Part shown: piece after piece, positions 12,056 through 24,135 of the stretch | Position numbering within the stretch: the stretch's first letter is position 1 | How the letters are laid out: each line of letters starts with the position of its first letter | From: Anastatus disparis | Lineage: Eukaryota > Arthropoda > Insecta > Hymenoptera > Eupelmidae | Direction: 5' to 3' | NCBI GenBank assembly: GCA_017163975.1 | Contig: JAFFSR010000017.1 | Coordinates: forward strand, 372,001 to 436,000 | Length of the DNA stretch: 64,000 nt | Notes under the pieces: generated by a model | Databases searched by the model: none | What the model saw: only the letters and a program-made list of their open reading frames with translations | What the model was told of the DNA's origin: nothing | Program-made: the position numbers and the translations under genes

Positions 12056-12337
12056 GGGAGTAAAGTATATAAATGCACATATGTTCATTCTTTCATAAAA
12101 ACATATAGAGTTTATAATTACATATTCATCTAGTTGAAACATGTATTATTTCTTATATTTAGTTTCATTACATGATTTTTAAAAAATTACATGATTAATT
12201 GTACCAATACACTACTAACTTCATCACATGATTTCATCACATGATTTAGTTACATGATTTCGTTACATGATTTAATCATGTAATTTAATCACATGATTTT
12301 TTTCAATAGGGCTATTAGCATGAATTTTCTCTCAGTG

Positions 12338-13235
12338 TGTGAATTAAGATCGTACAGTTGGGTATAATATATACGTACATCTTGAATTTTGTTTTTTATA
12401 TAAATTTTATTTTATTTAATGCATATACGCATACATGTGTATACATATTGCCATACACCTCTCAAAAATACTGTAGCAAATTTAAAAAAAAATTAGTAGT
12501 TGGTTTTCAAACTTATGTCTCCCATGAGACTCACATATATTCAAAAAAATCATTTGTTTCTTTTAATTCAGTATAAATATATTCATATTTATTTATAATT
12601 TTTCTAAATTATACATGAACCTCGTAAAAGAAAATAAATTTAAAGAAAATAAATTTAAATCAAGGGTGATCAGCTGGTGTTTTTATTTTTCGATACTGCA
12701 ATATTCACATTATTTTTGAGATCGGATGATGCACATATCACCATAACCCTTTTCCATTTTTTGCTCAATCTTTTTCTTAAAAAAAAATCTTGCTTTTGCT
12801 GTAAATAAAGATATAACCGCTTAGAAAATGTACGTGCTTTATAAGTAAAAGCGGCAGTGCTGTCATGTTTAATTTCTACAGAGTCAAAATTTAAGCTAAC
12901 ACTCATTTGGCTGATTTCACGTCGACAGTACTACCTTAATTAACCCATTCTTCTATTGAATATTCTTTATAAAAAATTTTATTGAAGAACATATTATTCC
13001 TGAATTTTCTCAATACTTCGATAATTACAAATGTCCTATACTTAAATAATATGTTATTCCTATACTTTTATTTAAAACAAGATAAAATATTCTACTTAAA
13101 AGTTAACCAAATTAAATAAAAAACGATATTTCATTACCATGAATATAATTAATTTATAAATAAAAAAAGCAAAATATTGCTGAAAAATATATTTTAAATT
13201 TTATAGAATTTTCATACTTATAATTCGTATCATAC
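12338..13235. other. AT-rich stretch, no supported gene
   Basis: There is one 78-residue minus-strand open frame at 12670-12906, basic and without a recognised motif. It could be an exon of whatever gene contains the exon at 13236-13374, but nothing supports this. The rest is low-complexity AT-rich DNA. Confidence 0.4.
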
Positions 13236-13374
13236 CTTCCGTACTATCACTCTCAGAACTCTCATTTGAAGAAGAAGCTTTATCGTTTTCGGAACTATCA
13301 TCATTATACCTTCGAAGCCAACGATACTTCGTCGCTACAGAGTACCCTTGACAAGAACGTCTTCGTTTCTTCAT
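13236..13374 (-). CDS. Putative first coding exon, divergent from the BEN-domain gene
   Basis: An ATG at 13374 on the minus strand opens a frame of about 46 residues that starts MKKRRRSC, continues through a basic stretch with WLRRYN, and ends in a Ser/Glu/Asp-rich tail. It meets a good splice donor (AAG then GTATGA) at 13236. The basic-then-acidic serine-rich pattern suggests a nuclear protein. No downstream exon on this strand was found. It lies head-to-head with the gene at 13775, about 400 bp apart. If no second exon exists, the frame ends about ten residues past the donor. Confidence 0.35.
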
Positions 13375-13403
13375 ATTACCTCAATTGTATAGTTCAAGAT
13401 TAC

Positions 13404-13647
13404 TTTTTATTAAATTGTTGGATTACGTTTGAATAAATTTGTTTTAAAATTTAACCAACAAAATATTTTTTTTGACACTTGCAATCTTATGTATTTTTCT
13501 TAATTTTTTAAACTTCACAATGTTTACTTTTTATTAAATTGTTGGATCACGATTGAATAAATTTGTTTTAAAATTTAACCAAAAAAATATTTTTCTTGAC
13601 ACTTAGGATCTTATGTATTTTTCTTAATTTTTTAAACCTCACAATGT
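13404..13647. repeat. Tandem duplication of ~122 bp between the divergent genes
   Basis: Two copies of a segment starting TTACTTTTTATTAAATTGTT and ending near AAACTTCACAATGTT lie back to back with few differences. They fill most of the presumed promoter gap between 13374 and 13775. Confidence 0.75.
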
Positions 13648-13774
13648 TCATGCAAAAAAATTTCAATTCGAATCAATATCGAAACAATTGAAAATGTCTG
13701 AATTCAGTATCAACATTCATTATAAACATTAAATAAATAAGTAGCTGTCAAATCGCAACCTCAAATCGGCAAGG

Positions 13775-16700
13775 ATGTACGCTTTGATTTTATGGTTGCA
13801 GTCTAAAGAATCCAGTGTGTTACCTCTAGAAAATTTACGTCCAGGAAAAAAAAGTGTTATTACTGGGAACGAAATATCTGCGAAATGGGGGAGAACTTAT
13901 TACCCAGCAAAAATTTTACAAAAAAGTAGTAAGTAGAAAAATAAAAAATTTTTCAAGTATGGCCTTTTTCTTATACTAATACTTTAAAACTATAAAAACT
14001 ATAAAAAAAATATTATACTAATATATAAATGTACTATAAATAATTGAATATTATTATGAAAATTAATATAAGGTAAAATCTAATCTATGAAATATAAATT
14101 TGATGTTCTAGATAAAAACTTCGACTCTTGTTTGAATTAGTTGCCTTGTTACGAATAGTAAACTGATTAGATTAATTGGTATTCTAGACTAATGTGCACT
14201 CAAAAAAATTGATCATGAATAACATATCTATAATATAACAATGATAATTAATAAAATGATGATCTGAATATAATTTATTTATTCTATAGTGGACATAAAT
14301 ATTCTTTTTATTTTTCAAATTTTAATAAATAGTATTAAAAAATCTACTTATAATAATTATTTTTTTATTCAACAAACAAAGAATGGCTAGATTCTGTTAA
14401 AATTAATACAGAGGGAAACATATTAAGAGCCCAAGATGCACTGGAACTCGCACTGGAATCATCAAAAATACTACAACGAAGAAAAGAAATTCGAGTACAG
14501 GAAAAAAAGTTGTATCACGTAAGAAGTAAGGTTAGGTGCGAAGAAAATAATTCTATTTCAAACCAAAGTGCAATATTTGAAACGACTTCTAGCGACGAGG
14601 AACTTCCCAACAAGAAAAATAAGTTGATATTAAATGTAATTTCGATTCATTTTTATTGATTTAAAGGAATATAGGAACAATAATATATTTTTGACTTTAT
14701 TTTCTCAATTTGCTTATATTTTTATTTAATGCTTTATTGATTTGGCAATTTTATGAAAGAAATATTATAAACAATTTTATGCTTGTATTAATTTACTCGC
14801 CATAATTAATATTTATTTAATTATATGCATTCTTTCAGAAATTTGAGCAACATTATACAGAATGCTGATGACCATAATAATTCTGATGATATTGAAAGTT
14901 CCGAAGGGCTACGTAATTCGATTTATTGACTATTATTTACAAAGATATATTTTATTTAAAAATATTTAAACGTTAAAACTATTCTGTATCATGTAAATTT
15001 AATAACATTTTTGTTTTAAGTTACAAATGAAGATTTTCAAAAATTAAGCCAAATATTGGATTTTACGAGATCATTTCAAATTGAAAGGAGTATAAAAGTA
15101 AAAATTTCTTATTTTTATATTAATCTATGTATATATATGCATATTTCTTTTAATATTATTAATTTATATAATTTCAGAGTAGTACAAATGATCAAGTGAA
15201 AAGCTTAGTAAAAAATGAAATGGTAAATTATTATTCTGTAATTGCTTTTATTATATATTACTATCAATTTTAAATAATTATGAATTCTTTTTAGATACCA
15301 CTTTTTAAAGGGTCGGAGGTAAAAGTCCATGAATGGAAATTGGACATTTACAAGCAAACATACAAAAAAAAACCTAAAGAAATCGTCAGAAAACTGATGC
15401 TTGCCATCGTAGGTAAAGAAAAATTAAAAGTTTCATCTCCGACCGGAAAAACGGATATGAGCATATTGAAGATAACATCTACGAAGATGTTGAAAGTAAA
15501 ATTTTTTAATTTTCTTATCAATTTACATTAGTAAATTTATTAATAGATTTTATTGTTTTAGTGTTCGTAAATGCCAATACAAAAAAAATTACAGACTAAG
15601 TCATGAAGAGTACAGATTCTGTTTAACGGTAATGTGTGCCACCTTGCGAAATCCAAAAGAATATAAAACGACCACAGCAATATAAAATGAAAAATTGAAA
15701 CAAAAAAATAAAAATAATAATTTAAAGAAGGTAGAACAGGATCGCAAAAAGAATAATGAACTATGAAAAAAAGAGTACCAGAACAAGCAAGAACAAGAAG
15801 AGAGATTGAGAACAGAACAGGAAAAAGAACTGGAGATGCAACAAAAGAAACGAAAAGAACTAGAAAAAAGACTTGAGACAGCTGATATTCAGAAACAAAC
15901 AATACAACAAAATGTAGAAAAGCTAAATAATGAATTAAAAAAAGCATTAGAAAAGCAAAAGAAAGAAGACGAGAAACAACTAGAAAATATATTGGAAAAC
16001 CAAAAGAAAGAAGATAAAAAAGAACAAGAAAAGATATTGGAAAAGCAAAAGAAAGGAAATGAAAAAGAACATGAAAAAAATCAGGAAAAAATATTAGAAG
16101 AGCAAAAGAAAGAACATGAAAAAAATCAAGAAAAAATATTAGAAGAGCAAAAGAAAGAACATGAAAAAAATCAGGAAAAAATATTAGAAGAGCAAAAGAA
16201 AGAACATGAAGAAAATCAGGAAAAAATATTAGAAGAGCAAAAGAAAGAACATGAAAAAAATCAGGAAAAAATATTAGAAGAGCAAAAGGAAGAGCAAGAG
16301 AAAGAACAAGAAGAGATAGACAAACAAAAGGATGAGGACAAGAAAAAGCAAGAAAAACACGAACTACAAAGTAATCTTACAACTGAAAATAAAACCAGTA
16401 CAGTTAAAAGGTTAGAACAAGAAAATAATGGAAAGTTAGAAGAATATAAAAATGAATCAATAGTAAATTAAAAAAAAGAATTAGAATTAAAGTATGCCAA
16501 AAAAATCCAAGAACTTAAAGCAAGACTTAATTAAAAAAATGTTAATAAAGGAAAAGCTAATCAAAAGCGCAAACAAACTAATGAACAAAAAAACATCGCA
16601 ATTAAAAAAATAAAAAGAGCAAAATAAAAAGTTGGAAAACGAACACAAAGATGTAGAAAAATAGAAAAATTATAAAGAACAAGTAAATGCATTAAGTAAG

Positions 16701-16790
16701 AGAAAGAACACAATAATAAACGAGAACGAGAAAAAAAGCTGAAACAAGAACAAGAAATAAAATTAATGACAAAACTTAAGGAACAATAAG
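13775..16790 (+). pseudogene. BEN-domain plus coiled-coil protein gene, seven exons, frame-broken
   Basis: The exon model comes from open frames joined at GT-AG sites: 13775-13928, 14382-14635, 14861-14912, 15021-15097, 15178-15222, 15295-15495 and 15562 to about 16790. Phases agree across the first five junctions. The first exon (MYALILWLQSKE, then WGRTYYPAKIL) resembles the N-terminal module of insect BEN proteins. Exon 6 (VHEWKLDIYKQTYKKKP, LMLAIVGKEKL) and the start of exon 7 (RLSHEEYRFCLTVMCATLR) look like the two halves of a BEN domain, a DNA- or protein-binding fold of chromatin factors. The halves are out of frame: five A at 15447-15451 and eight A at 15581-15588 each look one A short. 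After the BEN domain the same frame continues into a K/E/Q-rich coiled coil, crossed by stops at about 15690, 15765, 16469 and beyond. Either a pseudogene, or a gene with homopolymer errors plus real stops. Confidence 0.65.
16067..16291 (+). repeat. 45-bp coding minisatellite, five units
   Basis: Copies start at 16067, 16112, 16157, 16202 and 16247. Each encodes the 15-residue coiled-coil repeat EHEKNQEKILEEQKK in frame with the last exon of the BEN gene. The copies are nearly identical, so the expansion is recent relative to the decay around it. Confidence 0.9.
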
Positions 16791-17085
16791 ATATATAAAA
16801 AAATGTGTTGAAACCCTGGTAGAAAGTTGAGCATATTTTCAGTATATTATCCCGTATTTTATGGGCAGTCGCGATCATATGCTTTTAGATATCGCGATGA
16901 ACCTTCAATACTCTTAACGAATCATCACGATGGTATCGGGAGAATATGGTCCATGTTGAATTATACTATATTCATAAACAGCATATCACAAAGTGCGAGT
17001 GAGCACGCATATGGGAACACAGTTAGTGGGTTAGAAAGGCTGTTCACTCCTTGTTTCCTTTTCAGTTCCTAAGCGGACAGTCTTA

Positions 17086-17323
17086 CACTGCAAAAAAAAT
17101 AGCGGAAAATCACGTTGTTGGTTGACGATTTCAATGCGACCATGCACCGTCGAGGTTATTTCAACGGCGACATTTTAACATGCCTTGCGTTGATTTCACG
17201 TAAACTAAACACAAGATTCTTAGGTTAAATCAGTTAGATATCGCGCTTCAACGATGTTAAATAACATCGACGGTGCATGGTCGCATTGAAATCGACGACC
17301 AACGACGTGATTATTTTATAGTG
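17086..17323. mobile_element. 238-bp MITE with CACTG/CACTA ends and TA duplication
   Basis: The two halves are inverted repeats; the shared core is GCGACCATGCACCGTCGA, with GATTTCAATGCGACC beyond it. The ends read CACTGCAAAA and, reversed, CACTATAAAA. A TA dinucleotide flanks both ends (17084-17085 and 17324-17325). TA fits Tc1/mariner mobilisation; the CACTR end would fit a CACTA element. It has no coding capacity. Confidence 0.8.
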
Positions 17324-18339
17324 TATTCTCTCACACTAAGTTTCCATATGCACTCCCTCACTCGCTCTTCGCACTCACTGATTTTACATGGATATTTTAT
17401 TCATAATCATACTGTGTATGTTCGCAAATAAATTTAAGTTATACAATAAAGGACAGAAAATGTTAACGCTATTACAATAACAGTATATGTATCTTTAATA
17501 ATTTTAAAGTTAAGTTCAGTCAATCTAACCTGCACATATAGTGATGAAGATAGATGCTTATAAAAGACGAAGCGTCGAGTGATGTGCGCGCAGCTAACAT
17601 TCAGTATTCACAACTATAAGATATATTGTACGATTGTACAAACGGGCACCATCGCGAGCAGCATATATATATCTCCCTATATTATATAGTCATATAAAAA
17701 AAACCTTCTCATCTACCCCTCATTTTTCCTCCCCCCCTTTTGTATGCTTAAAACATCACAATCCACCCCTCAAAATAACGTAAAAATCTGTCTAGAAATG
17801 ATCTTTTTTGAGAAAAAAAAGACACCCCTCTACTACCCAAGTCACCCCTCTACTACCCAAGTCACGCCTCTTGCTACCCCTCGTACGTCACTCACCCCCT
17901 CCTCAGATAATTTAGCTAAATTTACCTTATTTTATCAATGTATTTGTTACTCATTCTCTATACCACTACTATCACTCTTTCTACTACTATCCCATCACTC
18001 CTACTCCTCATTTTTTTTTCTCCTCCAAAAAAATCAAAAGTCACCCCTCAAAATAACGTAAAAATGTCTCTTGAAACGTCTTTTTAAAAAAAAAAAAAAG
18101 ATTCCCCCCTCTACCCCAGTCACCCCTCGGTCCACAAATCACCCGTTCGCTCTACAAGTCACCCCTCATAACCCCTTATGTCCCTAATACACTATTCATA
18201 ATCATTTAATGTTTGTTTTTATATCGTTAATTAAATATTTGAATTTTACCAATATTTTTTTAAAAAAACCTTCTTGTTTGATGACTCCAATACTTTAGAG
18301 ACCAAATTTGGTCATAAAAAATATTGGTATTTAATTACC
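17324..18339. other. Non-coding stretch with C-rich low-complexity DNA
   Basis: From about 17710 to 18170 the plus strand is dominated by CACCCCTC and CTACTACCC-type words, partly in short tandem copies such as CACCCCTCTACTACCCAAGT twice near 17823-17862. The 105-residue frame at 17744-18061 is a product of this composition. A TATAAAAG at 17559 and a TCAGTA at 17601 are too far apart (44 bp) for a normal core promoter. Confidence 0.5.
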
Positions 18340-18343
18340 TTAA

Positions 18344-18723
18344 GAGCAGGTCGACTTTTTCTGTCCTTTTCTAATCGATGAACTGATTTTTTCACGAAAA
18401 CTAATAATTTTAGCGAAAAATAAAGAGGAAGTCCCATCGCGTATTAAAAACAGCTATATTTTTTTTAATAAGAAAGAATTGATTTTCCCGCTTCGTTTTC
18501 AAGAAAACCTTGAAAAACTTAAAACATAGAGGTTAGGGTGGACAATTTGGTTTTTCAAAGTTTTCTTGAGAGCGAAGCAATAAAATTAATTCTTTTTCAT
18601 TAAAGAAAATATAGCTTTTTTTAATACGCGATGGGGCTTTCTCTTCATTTTTTGATAAAGTTATTAGTTTTTGCAAAAACATAATTCTTTGATTAGAAAA
18701 GAATGGAGATACGTGACCTCCTC
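18344..18723. mobile_element. 380-bp palindromic MITE flanked by TTAA, copy 1
   Basis: The element lies between TTAA at 18340-18343 and TTAA at 18724-18727. Its ends are inverted GAG(C/G)AGGTC, and almost the whole length folds back; AAGAAAGAATTGATTTT pairs with AAAATTAATTCTTTTTC around a centre near GAGGTTAGGGTGG. A second copy lies at 58172-58552. TTAA duplication is typical of piggyBac-type transposition; no transposase is present. Confidence 0.8.
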
Positions 18724-19577
18724 TTAAATATATTGATTCTTTATTTTATTTTTAAACGTCAATTATTTATTTGAAATATAAACTATTAAGAAAGAAGTTT
18801 TTTAATTTTATATTTATGAAATACTTGCTTAAGGCTATATAATGGAATATATATTTAATACATAGTTAATAATATTATAGATTGTTGATATAATTATTTT
18901 TTAACCGTCAACTAATAACTACGTTCCTTAGACAACTTTCCACACCACCCATACTAAGACAAAAAAAAAATAAAAAACTTCTACTTTCAACATTTAAGCT
19001 TACTTTTTTTTGGGTCTAAGCTGTATTTGCCTAAGAGTAAAGCACATTTTACTTTGTCTTGATTGTCTTGGTCAGATAAACTTATTAAGAAATTTCCTAC
19101 ATCTAAAAGATTCTTCTTTCAGGTTAGCTTAAATTTGTTTTCTTGTTGTTTTGAGTTTATCTTGTGAAAGTCTTAAGTAGAAGTTTTTATTTTTTTATCA
19201 GTTTGACTAGGTATTGTCAATGGCGTGTTGGGTTTTTTTTTGTTTATATAGAAAAATTAAACAATAAAAGTGGTACCCTTCGCCAGTAGCCCTACATAAC
19301 CACTTTTAAAATAATATAAATTTAAAAAATTTTTTCACATTTCTTTAAATGTCAAAAGTAAAAATGTTATTGTAAGTTTTTTATTATTCAAAAAGATCAA
19401 AATTATAATAATTATTAATTCATTTATTTATAAAAAAGTAAAAATAAAAATTATATTGTTAATGTAAAATTTTATCTTTTATACTCTTTATACAAATGAA
19501 TAAAGTTATATAATTTTTATTTTATTTTTCATTATTTTTTATATGATGCAGGTCATTATGATATTTTAAATCATAAA

Positions 19578-19610
<33 letters not shown>

Positions 19611-19740
19611 TATAATCTTAAAAGAAAATTAAAACATGAAGAATTTAATGAAACAAATATAATCAAAAAAATAAAAACAGAAACAAAAAAAAAATAAAAG
19701 TGAAAATAAGCTTTATAATAAAATAAATAAAAATGAAATA

Positions 19741-20844
19741 TTGACAAAAAAATCAATTAAAAAATTAAATTTAAAAAATAATATAAACAATAAAAATAAT
19801 ATAGTTAAAAATTTGAAAAATTATTTAGGTAGAATGAGTTACGAATGTAAATGTTGTACTGCTTTATTTTGGAAAGAAGAAATAAAAAAGTTCAATTGTT
19901 GTCAACAAGGGAAAGTTATTTTATCACCATTAACTAAATATAATCAAAAATTGAAATATTTATTATTACATGATTGTGTTTTTAGAAATTTAATTAGATA
20001 TTATAATAATCTATTTAGTTTTGCAACTTTTAATGCAAATGTCATTCAAAACCAAGGAAAAGCTGTATATAATTTTAAAATTCAAGGACAAATTTGTCAT
20101 ACAGCACCTAATACCTTAATTTCTACTAATGACATTAAACCTACATGTGGACAGTTATACATTTACGATAATACAGTAGCAATTGAGAAACAATTAAAAA
20201 CTAATGAAAAATTAACAAAAGAACATATGTTAATTTTAACAAAGATAATGAATGATAATCCCATGGCTAAGAATTACAAAAGCTTACATCAATTATCAAA
20301 TATACAAAATATTCCAAATAATAAATTGTATTTTATGCGAAAAAATGATAAACAACAACATCGTTATAATAAGCCACTAACTTCGAAATGTGGTGCTATC
20401 ATAGTATCTAATACAGGAATTCCAGATAATTATGATCTTTGTGTACATCCGAAATTATCTTCTGAAGATGAAATTATTCATACTTATTTAAATAAATTAT
20501 CTCATCACGTGGATCCAATGGTTTTTCCTTTAATGTTTCCAGCAGGAGATTTAGGTTGGAGTATAGGATATAAAAAAAATGGAAATATTAAAAATAATGA
20601 CTGTCTAACAATACTTCAATATTATTTGTATAGAATTCTTTGGAGACCAAATTTAAAAAATTTCAACCCTGTTTTAAATTGTGGAAGATTAACACAACAA
20701 TACATTGCACATGCATATGTGATGTTTGAAAGTAATAGAATGAATTTTTTTAGAAATAATCAAAAACAATTAAGCATAGAATGGAATCAAGGTTTATTAG
20801 ATCATGTAATAAATAGTGCTTCAAATGGAATCAAGGTTTATTAG
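19741..20844 (+). pseudogene. Helitron Rep-helicase, N-terminal part
   Basis: The 367-residue frame matches the N-terminal region of Helitron-like proteins: a zinc-finger-like CKCCTALFW...CC at about residues 37-54, then text such as HTAPNTL, GQLYIYD and LCVHPKL, and VFPLMFPAGDLGW before the Rep domain. There is no ATG at the start; the first in-frame ATG is at about residue 32, so the true start lies upstream or is lost. The frame is destroyed at 20825 by a 44-bp tandem duplication (copies at 20781 and 20825); 44 is not a multiple of three. After it the protein text resumes in another frame (LFILPSSYIGSPRYMQQ near 20910), followed by a stop and a further shift before 20974. Confidence 0.8.
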
Positions 20845-20973
20845 ATCATGTAATAAATAGTGCTTCAAATGTTCAACAAATTTTGAAAACGAAGAAAGAA
20901 TTGGAAATCTTTTTATTTTACCCTCATCATATATTGGTAGTCCAAGATATATGCAGCAATATTATTAGATGCC

Positions 20974-22200
20974 ATGGCAATAATGAGAACAGTAGAAAAA
21001 CCAAACTTATTTATAACAATGACGTGTAATCCTAAATGGAAAGAATTGAAAGAGATTTTAAAAAATTTTCCAGAAGCGACAACTCCCAATGACATACCGA
21101 ATATCACAGTAAGATTATTTTATATAAAATTTAAAATGTTATTGAATGATATTATAAAAAACGAAATTTTTGGTCCTGTTATAGCTTATGTATTTTCAAT
21201 TGAATTTCAAAAAAGAGGGTTACCTCACGCGCATATTATTATAACATTACATCATAATCATAAAATATTAACTCCAGAAAATATTGATAAATATATTTCA
21301 GCAGAAATACCTTCATCAGAAAATAAATATTTACAAAAATTAGTAATTAAACACATGTTACATGGACCACATATAGATAAATCACCTTGTTACGAAACAA
21401 ATAAAAGTAAATGAAAAAAAAAATTCCCAAAACCATTTAATGAAATAACAATGATTGAAGAAAACAAATATCCACAATACAAAAGAAGAAATAATATTTT
21501 AGATAATCATACATATAATTTAAAAAATAATAAAAAAATTATACAAGTTGATAATTCTATGGTAGTTCCTTACAAAAGTTTTTTGTTAGCAAAATATAAT
21601 GCTCATATCAATACTGAACTTAGTATATCAATACAAAGTATAAAATATATTCATGATTATATTTATAAAGATGTAGATAAAGCTTACTGTAAAATAAAAC
21701 AAGATAAAAATGAAGAAAATAATAATGATGATGTTTATGATGAAATAACTCAATACATAGATGGAAGATATTTAAGTCCAATGGAGGCCGCATGGAGATT
21801 TCAAGCATTTCCACTATGCGGTAAAAGTCATACAGTAATAAGATTAAATATCCATACAGAAAATCAACAAAAAATAATTTTTGATGAAAATAATATACAT
21901 TCAGCATTAAACAAATGCGAAACAACATTGATTGCATGGTTTAAATTGAATAAAAAAGATGATTTTGCTAAAAAAATTAAATATGTTAATATCCCACAAT
22001 ATTATATTTTTAATTTAAAGACTAAATCTTGGATTGAAAGATCAAAACTTAGAAAAAATATAGCCATTGGTAGATTAAATGTAGTATCACCAAAAGATAG
22101 TGAACGTTTTTTTTTTAAATTAATATTAAACAGGGTAAAAGGTCCAAAATCTTTTAAAGATTTACGAACTTATGAAAATGTAAGTTATAATACTTATTAA
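20974..22200 (+). pseudogene. Helitron Rep (HUH endonuclease) domain
   Basis: This is the nicking-joining domain of rolling-circle transposases. The frame from 20974 has FITMTCNPKW and the metal-binding HUH motif as GLPHAHIIITL. In the same frame, after one TGA at 21412-21414 where related proteins usually have Cys, come KYIHDYIYKD with the two catalytic tyrosines spaced Y-xxx-Y (residues 66 and 70 counted from 21451) and the conserved MEAAWRFQAFPL block. A TAA at 22198-22200 ends it; the frame continues beyond (ALAMNLIEHEKQIYYIF). Catalytic residues are all present, so the inactivation is by stops and shifts. Confidence 0.85.
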
Positions 22201-23886
22201 GAAACTGCTCTTGCAATGAATTTAATAGAACACGAAAAACAAATTTATTATATTTTTAAAGAAGCATGCCATGTTATGTTACCAGTATAATTACGTAAAT
22301 TTTTTGCATGTTTTTTATTATGTGAAAATATTCAAGGTAACATTATTTGGGAAAAATATAAAAAAATTTTTATTGAAGATTTTGAAGAAAATAAAGAAAA
22401 CCAAGCTTTATCCCATATTAATCAAATATTAAATTCAGAACAAATGTCATGTGAAAATTATGGTTTACCTGAACCAAATGAAAACTATATCGAGAAAAAC
22501 AAAGAAATTAATGATGAAATTATAATTTTTAGTAAAAAAAAATTTGATAAAATGTATAAACAATTGAATAACGATCAAAAACATATTTTTGAACAAATAA
22601 TAAATAATAATCATAAAATTTTTTTCATAGATGGACCAGAAGGTTCTGGAAAAACATTTTCATATAAAACATTAATATATTATTTTATAACAATAAAAAA
22701 AAATTCTATCAATGGCTTGGACAGGTATTACTTCAATTTTACTACCAAAAGGTTTAACCAGTCACCGAACTTTTAGATTACCGTTAGATTTAAATAATAT
22801 TGAAAGTGCATTTTTAAAATTTGATTCAGATGAGAAAAAATTAAGAGAAGCAAATGTAATTATATGGGACGATGCATCAATGATTTCTAAAAAAGCTTTA
22901 GAAATAGTTGACAAAACATTAAAAGATGTCTGTCATAATAATGAAACTTTTGGAGAAAAAATTATTATTTTAGTCGGAGATTTTCGTCAAATTTTACCTG
23001 TATTAAAACATGGAAATAAAAATACAACTATAGAACAAACTATAAAATATTCAACCCTATGGCCCATGTTTCATATTTTTAAATTAAAAAAAAAATATAA
23101 GATCTAATGATGAAAATTTTTCATCATTTTTATTAGATATCGGAGAAGGAAAAGTTGATACATTTATTATACCAGAAAAATGGAAAACTAATAATGTTTG
23201 CAATAAAATTTATCAAAACATTAACAATAATTATTGTTTTTCGGAAAATGTTATTTTAAGTACGCATAATGAAGATGTGAATATTTTAAATAATAAAATA
23301 TTGAATTTTATTAATAATGAAACAATGACATTATAGTATTGATTATGTAACATATAAGGGTGTTGATCAAACAGATGATAATATTCATTTAAATTATCAA
23401 ATAGAAATGTTAAATAATATAAGAGAAGGATTACCTCCACTTGAACTTAATTTAAAAATAAATGCCATAATAATGCTAATTAAAAATTTAAGTATAAAAG
23501 ATGGATTATGCAATGGAACACGATTAAAGATAACGAGATTATTTAAATATAATATAGAAGCTGAAGTAATTACAGGCGAAAATAAAAGAAATCAAGTTTT
23601 TATAACGCGTATTACATTAAGCACAAATGAATCATCGTCTTTACTATTTATTTTATATAGAAAACAATTCCCTATTGTATTGGCTTTTGTTATAACTATA
23701 AATAAATCACAAGGTCAAAGTTTTGAAAACGTAGGAATATTCGTAAAAAAACCTTTATTTTCACATGGACAATTATATGTTGCTCTTTCAAGAAGTAAAA
23801 ATCCTTCTAAAATACATATTCAAAATGAATTAGAAAATAAAAATGAATTAACCAATATAGTATGGAAAGAAGTACTAGAGAAATGA
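22201..23886 (+). pseudogene. Helitron SF1 (Pif1-like) helicase domain
   Basis: It is the 5'-3' DNA helicase half of the Helitron protein and contains Walker A DGPEGSGKTF (near 22632), Walker B VIIWDDASM, motif III GDFRQILPVL, and the C-terminal INKSQGQSFENVGIF and GQLYVALSRSKNPSKIHI. The frame shifts twice at A-runs (nine A at 22695-22703, ten A at 23086-23095), with another break near 23335. The last segment (23407-23886) ends at a natural stop just after motif VI, as in Helitrons without extra domains. It is on the same strand as the Rep part and is clearly the same original protein. Confidence 0.85.
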
Positions 23887-24135
23887 CAAAAAAAAAAAAA
23901 ACTTTAATTTTTTTAATATTAAAAATATATTTATATTTCTGACATACTAATAAAATATTTGTTTTTTTCAGATATAACATAATAAAACAAAAAAGAAAAA
24001 CATACTTTAAATTTTCTATACAAAAAAATTAATATAAAATAATAAAAAAGAAAATAAAAATAAACTTCAAATATTTAAAGAAAAAAAATAATAACAAAGT
24101 TATTTAAAGTACAATTTAATTAATACTTATAATAA

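Larger units (their letters stand above)
3337..12337. mobile_element. 9-kb foldback-type element carrying a satellite array
   Basis: The outer ends are inverted repeats: CACTGAGAGAAAATTCATGC at 3337 and its reverse complement ending at 12337. The inverted similarity resumes inside the nested insertion: the 5064-5340 text (ATCATGTGATTAAATTACATG and following) is the reverse complement of 12060-12312. Between the arms lies a satellite array of about 128-bp units: about five in inverted orientation on the left (5340-5995) and about 47 forward (5996-12055). No transposase is present. A 2-bp TG directly flanks both ends, which with the CACTG terminus would fit a CACTA-type mobilised element, but two bases can match by chance. 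The build resembles Drosophila foldback and Tetris-type elements, whose TIRs contain tandem repeats. Confidence 0.75.

Noticed and set aside
17559..17606. TATAAAAG followed by TCAGTA as a core promoter
   Set aside because: The spacing of 44 bp is too long for TATA and initiator, and no gene follows.
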